A stretch of 64,000 nt of DNA from Pelobacter sp. GTDB lineage: Bacteria; Desulfobacterota; Desulfuromonadia; Geobacterales; Pseudopelobacteraceae. The stretch lies in contig JAVBXN010000020.1 in NCBI GenBank assembly GCA_030824515.1, positions 124,001 to 188,000 on the forward strand. Reading direction: 5' to 3'. The position numbers were made by a program, and so were the translations under genes. The notes beneath the pieces are model-generated. The model was not told the origin of the DNA. It ran no database searches and saw only the letters and a program-made list of their open reading frames with translations. This document shows, in pieces, positions 55,153-62,763 of the stretch. The first letter of the stretch is position 1; each line of letters opens with the position of its first letter.

Positions 55153-55181
55153 TTCTACCCCCGGTGCATTTTAAAACAATT

Positions 55182-55209
55182 ACATCAACATCAAATAGCT
55201 TAACATCAA
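55182..55209. repeat. ACATCAA repeat cluster (putative MarR operator)
   Basis: Three ACATCAA units occur at 55182-55188, 55188-55194 and 55203-55209. The last overlaps the -10 box of the marR promoter (55208-55236), which fits autorepression. They are direct repeats rather than a classical palindrome, so the binding mode is uncertain. Confidence 0.4.
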
Positions 55210-55236
55210 GATATATCTTTCAAACAAAACTGTCAA
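55208..55236 (-). promoter_or_regulatory. Sigma-70 promoter of marR (and probably yceI)
   Basis: On the minus strand TTGACA (55236-55231), a 17-bp gap and TATCTT (55213-55208) lie 56 bp before the marR start. Confidence 0.6.
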
Positions 55237-55440
55237 CCGTTTATTTTGTCAAGTTGGCAATTTGAAAACCCACTCACTTGCCGAGCGATGCAACATGCTT
55301 AACATAGTAGAGCCAAAACAGTATCGGAGTCTGGATCGGAATTCAGTCTGATCATCCCTTACCCCCCTCTGAGTCGGACCAAGATATCAATGCTTATTTC
55401 CCGGTACTGATTATCATTTGTTTCGGCGCGCCAATAATAG

Positions 55441-55465
55441 CGGGTTTGCGAAAGCAAGCCCGTTT
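55441..55465 (+). terminator. Terminator-like hairpin with no gene in front
   Basis: CGGGTTTGC pairs with GCAAGCCCG (9 bp with one G-T) around GAAA, followed by TTTT. No plus-strand gene lies directly upstream; 5' of it is a 10-base copy of the tRNA-Arg end. Confidence 0.7.
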
Positions 55466-55472
55466 TCTGTTT

Positions 55473-55886
55473 TTACATGTGCTGTTTTTTGTAGAATGTT
55501 AGAAAATCACTTGGAGAAAATACTTTAGTTCCCAGGCAAAGGTCGGGTGGGAAGTGGGTATGGTTACCCGTTACAATACAGACCACTTTTGCGGCGATTG
55601 CAACTTCCAGAAAAGGTTCGTCATCAATATCCGGTAGGGATTGCGGTAGAGGGGATGAGGCGACGACAAGTCCACGGTACTCGATGTGATCAAGTAAGGC
55701 ATCAATCTTGTTTTTATCAAACTTGAATTTTGGACGAACAAGAACGTCCTTGTATTCTGTTATGATTCTGGCATCAAAGGCCAGTATTAGTTCAGCGGAC
55801 GAAACCATGCGGACTATTTCGCCGCAAGGACCGAACGGTGATAAAAGACCAGACACTAGAACATTGGTATCAAGGACAATATTCAT
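55473..55886 (-). CDS. PIN-domain toxin (putative toxin-antitoxin RNase)
   Basis: This encodes 137 residues of the PIN fold. PIN toxins cleave RNA using a cluster of acidic residues. The first strand MNIVLDTNVLVSGLL carries Asp6, then ITEYKDVLVRPKF (Glu) and DIDDEPFLEVAIAA (acidic cluster). The GNHTHFPP segment is common in the COG1569/TIGR00305 group. Its start overlaps the antitoxin stop (ATGA). It may be cytoplasmic and held inactive by the antitoxin upstream. Confidence 0.85.
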   Translation of the reverse strand: MNIVLDTNVLVSGLLSPFGPCGEIVRMVSSAELILAFDARIITEYKDVLVRPKFKFDKNKIDALLDHIEYRGLVVASSPLPQSLPDIDDEPFLEVAIAAKVVCIVTGNHTHFPPDLCLGTKVFSPSDFLTFYKKQHM

Positions 55887-56176
55887 TTAGGTAGAATACG
55901 GCTTTTCCGAACAGCCCTGATTTCTGCGTCGATTTCATCCATTGTCAGATTGTTGGCTCCATTGTCAGCTGAGCGGCGTTGAAGGCTTGCGACTGCTTCA
56001 ACAGCACGCGCCTGTCGAAATGCAGTCAGCGACTCTTCTAGATTCGATTCACTGATAGCTGCAAGAATGGCTATTGGCCTGCCATTGCTGGTAATTATTA
56101 ACTCTCGTTCCGAAGGGAGATCTTTCCAAACCTGAGCAGATTTACTCCTCAAATCACGGACGCTTAAAAATTTCAT
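55883..56176 (-). CDS. Phd/YefM-type antitoxin
   Basis: This encodes 97 residues from the ATG at 56176, which has a GGAGGG ribosome site; a longer frame to 56230 would cover the promoter. The N-terminus MKFLSVRDLRSKSAQVWKDLPSERELIITSNGRPIAIL is the Phd/YefM DNA-binding fold, and the tail with EIDAEIRAVRK contacts the toxin. A perfect palindrome (56203-56214) 27 bp before the start may be its operator. The stop overlaps the toxin start. Confidence 0.88.
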   Translation of the reverse strand: MKFLSVRDLRSKSAQVWKDLPSERELIITSNGRPIAILAAISESNLEESLTAFRQARAVEAVASLQRRSADNGANNLTMDEIDAEIRAVRKSRILPK

Positions 56177-56202
56177 GATTATTCCCTCCATTTGTGCTCT
56201 AA

Positions 56203-56214
56203 TTGTGTACACAA
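56203..56214. promoter_or_regulatory. Palindromic operator candidate of the toxin-antitoxin pair
   Basis: TTGTGTACACAA is a perfect 12-bp palindrome 27 bp upstream of the antitoxin start, the expected place for Phd/YefM autoregulation. Confidence 0.55.
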
Positions 56215-56352
56215 ATGTCACGCAAGTCAACGGCTTTCATTTCTTAAAGACTCTATTAGCGTTACAGAAGGCCAGTCGCATGGAAAGGAGCCAATACTTC
56301 GACAAAACCCAGCACGGCTCTCGGCGGTTAACTGCCGTTACAGATTTTACAG

Positions 56353-57216
56353 CTACTTCATTATAACCCGACTGACAGCGGCGAAATCCTGCTCACCGAG
56401 CCCTTGAGCCAGGGCTGCTTTGTAGAGTTCATTGATGGTTGCGGTTGCAAAGAGAGGTTGCCCGACTTCTTCAGCCAGCTGTAAAGCGAGCCGCAAGTCC
56501 TTCTGCATATGCTTGAGCGGGAATGCGGTGGGAAAATCCCTGTTAGCGGCTATTTGCGGTCCTTTCATTCTGAACATCGGGTTGGCAACAGCCCCGGAAT
56601 CCAGGACTTCAAGTAGTTGGGAACTATCCAGCCCACTCCCGGCCGCCAGGGCAATGCCTTCGCTCAGAGCGGTCAGCATCCCGCACATCACCAGATTGTT
56701 GGCCAGCTTCATGCGGGCGGCGTTTCCTGTTTCACCCAGGAACATTATTTTCTTGCCCATCTTCTCCAGTACCGGCAACGAAGAATCATACAGTTCCCGA
56801 TCTCCCGCCGCCATGATGGTCAGTGTGGCATCCTCAGCCGGCTTACGACTCCCGGCCACGGGAGCCTCCAAAAAAAGAGCCCCTTTTTCGTGAGCCAGCA
56901 TGGCTGACTTCATCGATGTGTCCGCATCCACCGTAGACATGTCCAGATAGCCTTTGCCAGCCGACAGCCCTGCAACGATTCCTTCATCCCCGTCCCGTAC
57001 CGACTGAACTGCGGCTGGGGTTGCCATCATGGCTATGGTGACATCGGCACTCTCGGCCAACGATCGCGGGGAAGCGGCTAGAGTCGCCCCCAGGCCGATC
57101 AATGGCGAACATTTATCGATAGAGCGATTCCACACCGTTACATTAAATCCTGCCTTGAGCAGATTTGTTGCCATGGCGCTGCCCATAATGCCAAGTCCTA
57201 TAAAACCTATCTTCAT
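56353..57216 (-). CDS. NAD(P)-dependent beta-hydroxyacid dehydrogenase (glyoxylate/succinic semialdehyde reductase type)
   Basis: This encodes 287 residues, the family length. The dinucleotide site GFIGLGIMGSAMATNLLKAG is at the N-terminus; LEAPVAGSRKPAEDATLTIMAAG (substrate) and the catalytic Lys in GNAARMKLANNLVM follow. Relatives from Geobacter reduce succinic semialdehyde and glyoxylate with NADPH; the substrate here is inferred from family similarity. The start has CCGGAG upstream. It lies 70 bp from a flavin reductase-like gene on the same strand. Confidence 0.9.
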   Translation of the reverse strand: MKIGFIGLGIMGSAMATNLLKAGFNVTVWNRSIDKCSPLIGLGATLAASPRSLAESADVTIAMMATPAAVQSVRDGDEGIVAGLSAGKGYLDMSTVDADTSMKSAMLAHEKGALFLEAPVAGSRKPAEDATLTIMAAGDRELYDSSLPVLEKMGKKIMFLGETGNAARMKLANNLVMCGMLTALSEGIALAAGSGLDSSQLLEVLDSGAVANPMFRMKGPQIAANRDFPTAFPLKHMQKDLRLALQLAEEVGQPLFATATINELYKAALAQGLGEQDFAAVSRVIMK

Positions 57217-57285
57217 ATGTCAGCTCCGGTTGTAATGATTTTTGATGAGCATCATCGTTCTTCGGTGATCAAACTGCCAATCGTC

Positions 57286-57858
57286 CTACGATTGCAGGCT
57301 CTTTCCCACGGTGAAAGCCTTGCCCAGCAGCGGGCCAACGCCGTGGTACCCCTTGCGGGAAGTGTCATAAATGAGCGGCTTGATCTTCAAGATATCAAGG
57401 TGACCATCCTCAGCGAATACGTCTTCATCTGCCTTTACGTCAATAATCTCACCGATGAACTGGGTATGCAGGCCGATTTCCACGACATGCAACAGTCGGC
57501 ACTCCAGAACGACGGGAAACTCTACGGCATAAGGCGCATCCACCACTTCACTTTTGACGGGTGTAAGACCGGTAACGGCGAACTTGTCCGCGTCGCGCCC
57601 CGAGGCTATTCCTACGTAATCCGCTTCAAACATCCTGCCTTCACAGGCGATCCCTACTGTAAAAGCTTTTCGTTCGATGATACATGCATGGGAATAGGTC
57701 GCCTTGCGCAGTGAAACTGAAACACACGGCGGCTGGGAACAGCAGATACCTCCCCAGGCGGCATTCATCAGGTTGGGTTTGCCGGCATGGTCGTATGTGC
57801 CGACCATCAGGACCGGTGTCGGGAAGAGTAATGTCTTTGCACCAACTGATTTTTTCAT
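57286..57858 (-). CDS. Flavin reductase-like FMN-binding protein
   Basis: This encodes 190 residues from the ATG at 57858 (AAAGAG before it). The split-barrel FMN fold shows [37 protein letters not shown], the RKATYSHA motif and [18 protein letters not shown]. Members transfer electrons between flavin and NAD(P)H or act on small molecules; the substrate is unknown. It is not clearly linked to its neighbours, though the dehydrogenase lies just downstream on the same strand. Confidence 0.85.
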   Translation of the reverse strand: MKKSVGAKTLLFPTPVLMVGTYDHAGKPNLMNAAWGGICCSQPPCVSVSLRKATYSHACIIERKAFTVGIACEGRMFEADYVGIASGRDADKFAVTGLTPVKSEVVDAPYAVEFPVVLECRLLHVVEIGLHTQFIGEIIDVKADEDVFAEDGHLDILKIKPLIYDTSRKGYHGVGPLLGKAFTVGKSLQS

Positions 57859-57988
57859 GTCATCTCTTTCTGGTGAATTCCCAAACAGACTGGGTTGCAT
57901 AATTATTCCAATGATTATTATCCCTTCTTGTTTTTCTTTTTGTCCAATGATCCGCTCTTCCAGTTATCTCAAGCAAGTAGCTGTTGTT

Positions 57989-60900
57989 TTACTTGATGAC
58001 AACCACTTCCACGGCCACGGAACCGCTTTGCAGTACAATCGGTCCATCCACAACAGTCATATCCGGATTAGCGCTGAAGTCAGCGTTGTATCCCCCCTCA
58101 ATGGTCACGTCTTTGCCTCCCGCGGCAGTAAAGGCGCCGCCAAGTGTCCCTCCCAGCAGTTTGATGATGGCGGCATTCGTGGTAGCAGGGTCGTTGTAAG
58201 CGTCCTGAAGAGTGTTGAACGGCTTGGAACCGACCTTCACCTTTGGTGCTGCCGTGAAAGTTGCGGTGACATTCCTGGCATCGTTCATGGCGACGATGCA
58301 CTGGCTTACGCTGCTTGAGTCGCAACCGCTCCAGGCGGAAAACAACGAATAGCCCGACGTAGTCGGCAACAGCGTGACACTGCTGTTGAGGGAGAAATTT
58401 GCGGAGCATCCGGCCGTAGAACCGCTCGCACAGGATATGCCGGCAGGGGAACTGTGCACCGAACCGCTTCCGGTACCTGTCACTGATACGCTAAGCGGCA
58501 GTTTACCCGGCGTGGCCACATTGAAAACCACATCGTCAATATTGAACGTGGTCGGATATGAAACATCCATTGTACTTCTGAACTTGATGCGCACTGTCGA
58601 ACCTTTGTATGAGAGCAGGTCGAAGTCTGTTGATTTTGTCCATGCCGAGTTGTGGTTGGCGTTACTGTAACTTGCCAATGTCGCCAGAGTCGCATTGGTA
58701 GCCGGGTTCAGGACTTCAAGGTAGAGATTGTCCCACGCGGCTGTATCCGTGCTGCTTTCGGTGGTGGTGATGTAACGATAGAAAGAGAGCGTAGCCGCGG
58801 TGGCATCCGCCGGAATAGCTACATCCTGGTAGATATATTCGGTCAGGCCGTTGAATCCGCCGAAAACGGCGTAGCCGCTGCTGCCGTTATTACCGGAACC
58901 GGCATTTGAAGCGATAATTGAATTAAGGGAACCATCGCTGCAGTACTCGACCCAGTTAATGTGCCCTGACTCAAAATTGCCATTCAGCAAAATGTTGGAA
59001 GTTGTAGCGATTGTGATCATGACAGCGTCGGACAACGAGGACGAGACGTTGCCGGCGCCATCCTTAACCCACAGGTAGAGGGTTTTCGCTCCCAGGCTAC
59101 CAAAGGTGTAACTGACCGGTTTTACCGTCAGCCAGCCGGCTGCCGAGGCCAGCGGCTTTACGGACGACTCGGACAGGTAGTAGCCGGCGACCCCGATGTT
59201 GTCAGCCGCGGTGATGCCGATGCCGGTGACCGTCAGGCTCGTGGATGTGGCCGGCAGGGTGAAGACGCTGATGGTCGGAACAATCGAATCCGTGATGCTT
59301 ACAGCAGCGCTGAGCATGTTCGATATATTTCCTGCGGCGTCCTTAACCCACAGATAGAGGGTTTTTGATCCGATGCTGCCGAATGTGTAGCTGGTCGGCT
59401 TGGTGCCCAGCCAGCCGGCTGCCGAGGCCAGCGGCTTTGCCGACGATTCGGAAAGATAATAGCCGGTTACACCGATATTGTCGCTGGCCGTGATGGTGAG
59501 CCCGGTTACGGTCAATGACGTGGCGGTAGCTGGCATGCTGAAGGCGCTCAGAACCGGCAGCACCGCATCCGATGACACGCAGGTGTAAACGCGCACATCA
59601 TCGATGAACCATCCCTTCGCACCATTGGAGGAATTGGTACCGATCCTGAAACGGAAAAGGGCATTACTTCCGGCCAGAGAACTCAGATTCAGCCGGCTGG
59701 AGGTATAGCCGTTACTCAAGCCGGTAAATGCGCTGCGCCCGTTGATCGGATTCGAGCCATTGTAGATCGTGTGGGGATAGCCGTTCGTGGTAAATAGTGA
59801 ACCGGCGTCATTCCAGGTGCTTCCACTATTGGTGCTGTACTCGACTACACCTCCGTCATAATAACCGCCCGCGTCGAACTCGAAATCATAGGCATGTTTG
59901 AAATGCAGGTACGCGCCTGACGGCAATGCCATGGCGGAAGCGGTACGCACGTTTGAATCGGAGACCGCATTGTTGTCGTATCCCCAGAGATGGCCGGTAC
60001 CACTGCTGGCATAGGGTTCATGGTTGATAAGATTGCCGTATTGGTCAGACCAGGGATCGGCGCCCTGCACAACCGTGAGCACCCATTTGGAGGGACCGGA
60101 TTCGAAATCATCGAAGAACAGATTGACCGGGCTTTTGCCCGCATCGCAGAGCGGCGCGTCCGGAGCCGGGCAGGAAGTTGGCTGTTGGCTCATCTCCACG
60201 GCGTCCAGCGCTTTTGTCACCTCCAGGCAATCGGCGGTTGTGGTGACTCCGGTCGCGGTCAGGTTCGAGCAGGCGGTCTTGACCGCATAATAGAGATCGC
60301 CATGGTCGCTGGCGGAGACCAGCATTTTTGTAAGCGCCTCGTAGTAGATTTTGGCTACTTTGGTAAATCCCAGCCCAACTACTGTCTTGCCGTTGAATGT
60401 TCCGCCATCGGTCATCAGAACTGCGGCCTTGTTGTTAACCCCGCTGTTGCTGTGCACGCCGCCGTTGTCAGAGGCGCCGCAGGAGTACAGGGTGCTCAGC
60501 ATCCTGTCCGGATGACCGTAAGCCGGCGGATTGCTCATGTTACGGATGGCTCCCGAATCCTCGGAAAAGAGCCAGCGCTGTGATGGGGCGTCATTCCCGG
60601 CGCCGTTGAGCAGGTCGATGAATTCGCCCATCACGTCGGCCAGTGATTCGTTAATCGCGCCGGACTGCATGTAGTAAAAAAGATTGGCGGTGAAATCGAT
60701 CACTCCGTGGGTCAGTTCATGTCCGACCGTATCGTCAGTGCACTGGGTTATCCCGCAAACCATCTGAGTGCCGTCCCAGTAGGCGTTGTTATATGGGGGG
60801 GTCGTATTGGCCGGGACATATCGTACTGTACCGATTATCGTCATGCCGGAACCGTTGACGCTGTCCCGGCCGAAGTTGGCGAAGTAGAAGTCATAGGTAT

Positions 60901-61762
60901 CCCCGATAAAATCATAGACGCTGTCAACCTCGGCATCTCCCGTGGCAGCCTGCCCTTCGCTTCGCCTCAGTGTGCCGGGAAGCGTGTCGGATGGGACACT
61001 GTACTTGTCGTATATCATGCGGTTTTTCGCAAAATCCACCTGATTGAAATGAAGGACCATCTGCCCGGTTTGGGCGTCAATCAGCACAAATTCCCTGATG
61101 GGAGCGCCATCTGCGGACTTGACCTCAAGCTGCCAGACCAGCTGGTTGATATCCCGGTCGTGCCCGAAAATCAGCGGGTTATATACGGACAGTATCGGCT
61201 CGGATGCTGTCAATCGGCCACCCGCCTCCGGATAGAGAGCGGAGACAAGTCGCAGCGCAGTCTGAAGCGCTTCGGCGGGAGGAATTGCCGGTTCGGTTGC
61301 GAGATCGGAGACCCGGGAGGCCTTGCCGCTCGTGGTGACAATGGCATTATTGTTGAGATGGACGATCAACTCGCCGCCGATCACAGGGAGACCCTGGTAA
61401 TGCTGCTGATAGCGGATGAAGTTGCGCCCCTTGTCCGCAACCGATTTCTTGACAGTCAGATCCCGGCCGGGATTGTCCACGCCGAAAAGAGTAGCATAGC
61501 GTTCCAGAAATGCTGCCGCCGCCCCTTCGCTCCCTGCCGCCACATCCTTGCGCATTACCGGGGAATCGGCGACCTGATACCCTTGCTCAAAACCGAGAAA
61601 TTTAAGCCGGCCGGTTTTCTGATGACTGGCAGCCTCAACCGGTTTTCCGGTGAGCTGCCTGAGTTCGGTAACCAGCGCATGTTCCGCGGCCGCAATATTT
61701 CGCAAAGGTGCAAATGTACTTGTCAAAACGGCAACAATAAGCAAGAAAATTAGTCGGTTCAT
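57989..61762 (-). CDS. Secreted M4-family metalloprotease with modular C-terminus
   Basis: This encodes 1257 residues from the ATG at 61762 (AAGGAG upstream). Residues 1-25 are a signal peptide. After an FTP/PepSY-like propeptide the thermolysin-type core carries the zinc motif HELTH and the third ligand in GAINESLADVMGEF; in this numbering the zinc ligands are about His325, His329 and Glu349. Beyond the core are: a MAM/jelly-roll-like domain (FDDFESGPSKW...GWFIDDVRVYTC), two tandem Ig-like repeats of about 92 residues (59018-59570), a second jelly-roll-like domain (LLNGNFESGHINW) and an InlB-like B-repeat (GSVHSSPAGISCASG...NVTATF). Such proteins are exported and degrade extracellular proteins. 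No secretion partner is adjacent. Confidence 0.9.
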   Translation of the reverse strand: MNRLIFLLIVAVLTSTFAPLRNIAAAEHALVTELRQLTGKPVEAASHQKTGRLKFLGFEQGYQVADSPVMRKDVAAGSEGAAAAFLERYATLFGVDNPGRDLTVKKSVADKGRNFIRYQQHYQGLPVIGGELIVHLNNNAIVTTSGKASRVSDLATEPAIPPAEALQTALRLVSALYPEAGGRLTASEPILSVYNPLIFGHDRDINQLVWQLEVKSADGAPIREFVLIDAQTGQMVLHFNQVDFAKNRMIYDKYSVPSDTLPGTLRRSEGQAATGDAEVDSVYDFIGDTYDFYFANFGRDSVNGSGMTIIGTVRYVPANTTPPYNNAYWDGTQMVCGITQCTDDTVGHELTHGVIDFTANLFYYMQSGAINESLADVMGEFIDLLNGAGNDAPSQRWLFSEDSGAIRNMSNPPAYGHPDRMLSTLYSCGASDNGGVHSNSGVNNKAAVLMTDGGTFNGKTVVGLGFTKVAKIYYEALTKMLVSASDHGDLYYAVKTACSNLTATGVTTTADCLEVTKALDAVEMSQQPTSCPAPDAPLCDAGKSPVNLFFDDFESGPSKWVLTVVQGADPWSDQYGNLINHEPYASSGTGHLWGYDNNAVSDSNVRTASAMALPSGAYLHFKHAYDFEFDAGGYYDGGVVEYSTNSGSTWNDAGSLFTTNGYPHTIYNGSNPINGRSAFTGLSNGYTSSRLNLSSLAGSNALFRFRIGTNSSNGAKGWFIDDVRVYTCVSSDAVLPVLSAFSMPATATSLTVTGLTITASDNIGVTGYYLSESSAKPLASAAGWLGTKPTSYTFGSIGSKTLYLWVKDAAGNISNMLSAAVSITDSIVPTISVFTLPATSTSLTVTGIGITAADNIGVAGYYLSESSVKPLASAAGWLTVKPVSYTFGSLGAKTLYLWVKDGAGNVSSSLSDAVMITIATTSNILLNGNFESGHINWVEYCSDGSLNSIIASNAGSGNNGSSGYAVFGGFNGLTEYIYQDVAIPADATAATLSFYRYITTTESSTDTAAWDNLYLEVLNPATNATLATLASYSNANHNSAWTKSTDFDLLSYKGSTVRIKFRSTMDVSYPTTFNIDDVVFNVATPGKLPLSVSVTGTGSGSVHSSPAGISCASGSTAGCSANFSLNSSVTLLPTTSGYSLFSAWSGCDSSSVSQCIVAMNDARNVTATFTAAPKVKVGSKPFNTLQDAYNDPATTNAAIIKLLGGTLGGAFTAAGGKDVTIEGGYNADFSANPDMTVVDGPIVLQSGSVAVEVVVIK
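59018..59570 (-). repeat. Two tandem 276-bp repeats in the metalloprotease gene
   Basis: Two successive units of about 92 residues share DNIGV-GYYLSESS-KPLASAAGWL and TLYLWVKD-AGN. They encode Ig-like domains and are probably the result of duplication within the gene. Confidence 0.85.
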
Positions 61763-62056
61763 GATTTGTCTTCTCCTTATCTTTGCTACACGATTATTGC
61801 TGAATATGCGTTGACACGGGTGGCTGAGCATCAGGATAAAAAGTCATTCATCTGCTGTTTTCGTCGTAATACAGTATAAATCCTAATGTCGCAAGCGGTA
61901 TATGTTTGCAAGATACCAGTAGCCGATATCTATTCAATATATAATTGAAATATTTCTGATTAATGGTAATCTTATAAAGTGAAAATAATAACTCCAAGTC
62001 TGGTTAATATCAACCAGCCGCAAGCAACCAACAATCCAACCAGAAAGGATATCGAC

Positions 62057-62377
62057 ATGACAAGACAACCATCGGAACTCTACCTCAAGCTCAAGGAGCG
62101 CCACAGTGACCTGATAGATGCTGTCGAGGCGCTTAGCAAGGCAGCCCGCTCGTCCGGACCATTGGATAACAAGACCGTTCATCTGATTCAACTGGGTGCC
62201 GCGGCTGCGATCCACTCCAAGGGGTCGGTATGCAGTCATGCGGCCCGTGCCCTGGATGCGGGCGCAACTCCCGATGAAATTCGCCACTCGATTTTGGTAC
62301 TGACCAGCACGATCGGTTTTCCGACCATAGCTGCAGCCATGTCCTGGGTAGATGACTTGATTGAGAAACGCGCATAA
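62057..62377 (+). CDS. Carboxymuconolactone decarboxylase / AhpD-like protein
   Basis: This encodes 106 residues from the ATG at 62057 with AAAGG upstream (an upstream frame to 61979 lacks one). The all-helical AhpD fold shows LKLKERHSDLIDAVEALSKAAR, the active-site region SVCSHAARALDAGATPDEI and a C-terminal helix with TIAAAMSWVDDLIE. AhpD members have a CxxC pair for peroxide reduction; here only one Cys lies in the motif (VCSH), so a redox role is uncertain. The neighbour upstream is the divergent metalloprotease gene. Confidence 0.8.
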   Translation: MTRQPSELYLKLKERHSDLIDAVEALSKAARSSGPLDNKTVHLIQLGAAAAIHSKGSVCSHAARALDAGATPDEIRHSILVLTSTIGFPTIAAAMSWVDDLIEKRA

Positions 62378-62406
62378 AGCCGTACGCGTTTGGATTCCTG
62401 ACAATT

Positions 62407-62439
62407 AAGCCGCCTGCCCGCAACGGGGAAGCGGCTTTT
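62407..62439 (+). terminator. Terminator after the AhpD-like gene
   Basis: AAGCCGC pairs with GCGGCTT with an inner CCCG/CGGG stem; TTTT follows. It separates the AhpD-like gene from the next pair. Confidence 0.8.
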
Positions 62440-62484
62440 GTCATATCGGGGCTTCATAATGTTGCGGGAGAACTGGAGATTACC

Positions 62485-62748
62485 TTGAAAGCCGAACTGT
62501 TTTCCATCACATACCGGATAGCGCTGACGGATGCCCAGCAGGCCAGGCTGGACCGGAAATGGCCAGACGGCACACCGCTGATCTCCTATGAGAAAATCGA
62601 AGCCCTGCTGGCTCCGCTGCCGGTAGAGAACCTGGACTGGTCCGACCACAGCGGGCAATACCTGTATTTCACCGTTTATGGAGATGATATCGAAGGCACC
62701 GTTGCCGATGTGATCGAAAGACTTGAAAACAAATTGGGAAAAGCATGA
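62485..62748 (+). CDS. Small protein of unknown function
   Basis: This encodes 87 residues starting at a TTG (62485) with GGAG eight bases upstream. It is soluble and charged, with an alternating KAELFSITYRIALTDAQQARLDRKWPDG...LDWSDHSGQYLYFTVYGDD pattern that suggests a small alpha/beta fold. I recognise no family. It ends 15 bp before the start of the large secreted repeat protein on the same strand, so the two are probably co-transcribed. Confidence 0.65.
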   Translation: MKAELFSITYRIALTDAQQARLDRKWPDGTPLISYEKIEALLAPLPVENLDWSDHSGQYLYFTVYGDDIEGTVADVIERLENKLGKA

Positions 62749-62763
62749 GCAAGGAGTTGTGAC

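Larger units (their letters stand above)
55153..55472. other. Gene-free spacer upstream of marR
   Basis: This 320-bp spacer holds the marR promoter, the ACATCAA repeats, a short copy of the tRNA-Arg 3' end at about 55424, and a terminator at 55441-55465. No gene is visible. Confidence 0.65.
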
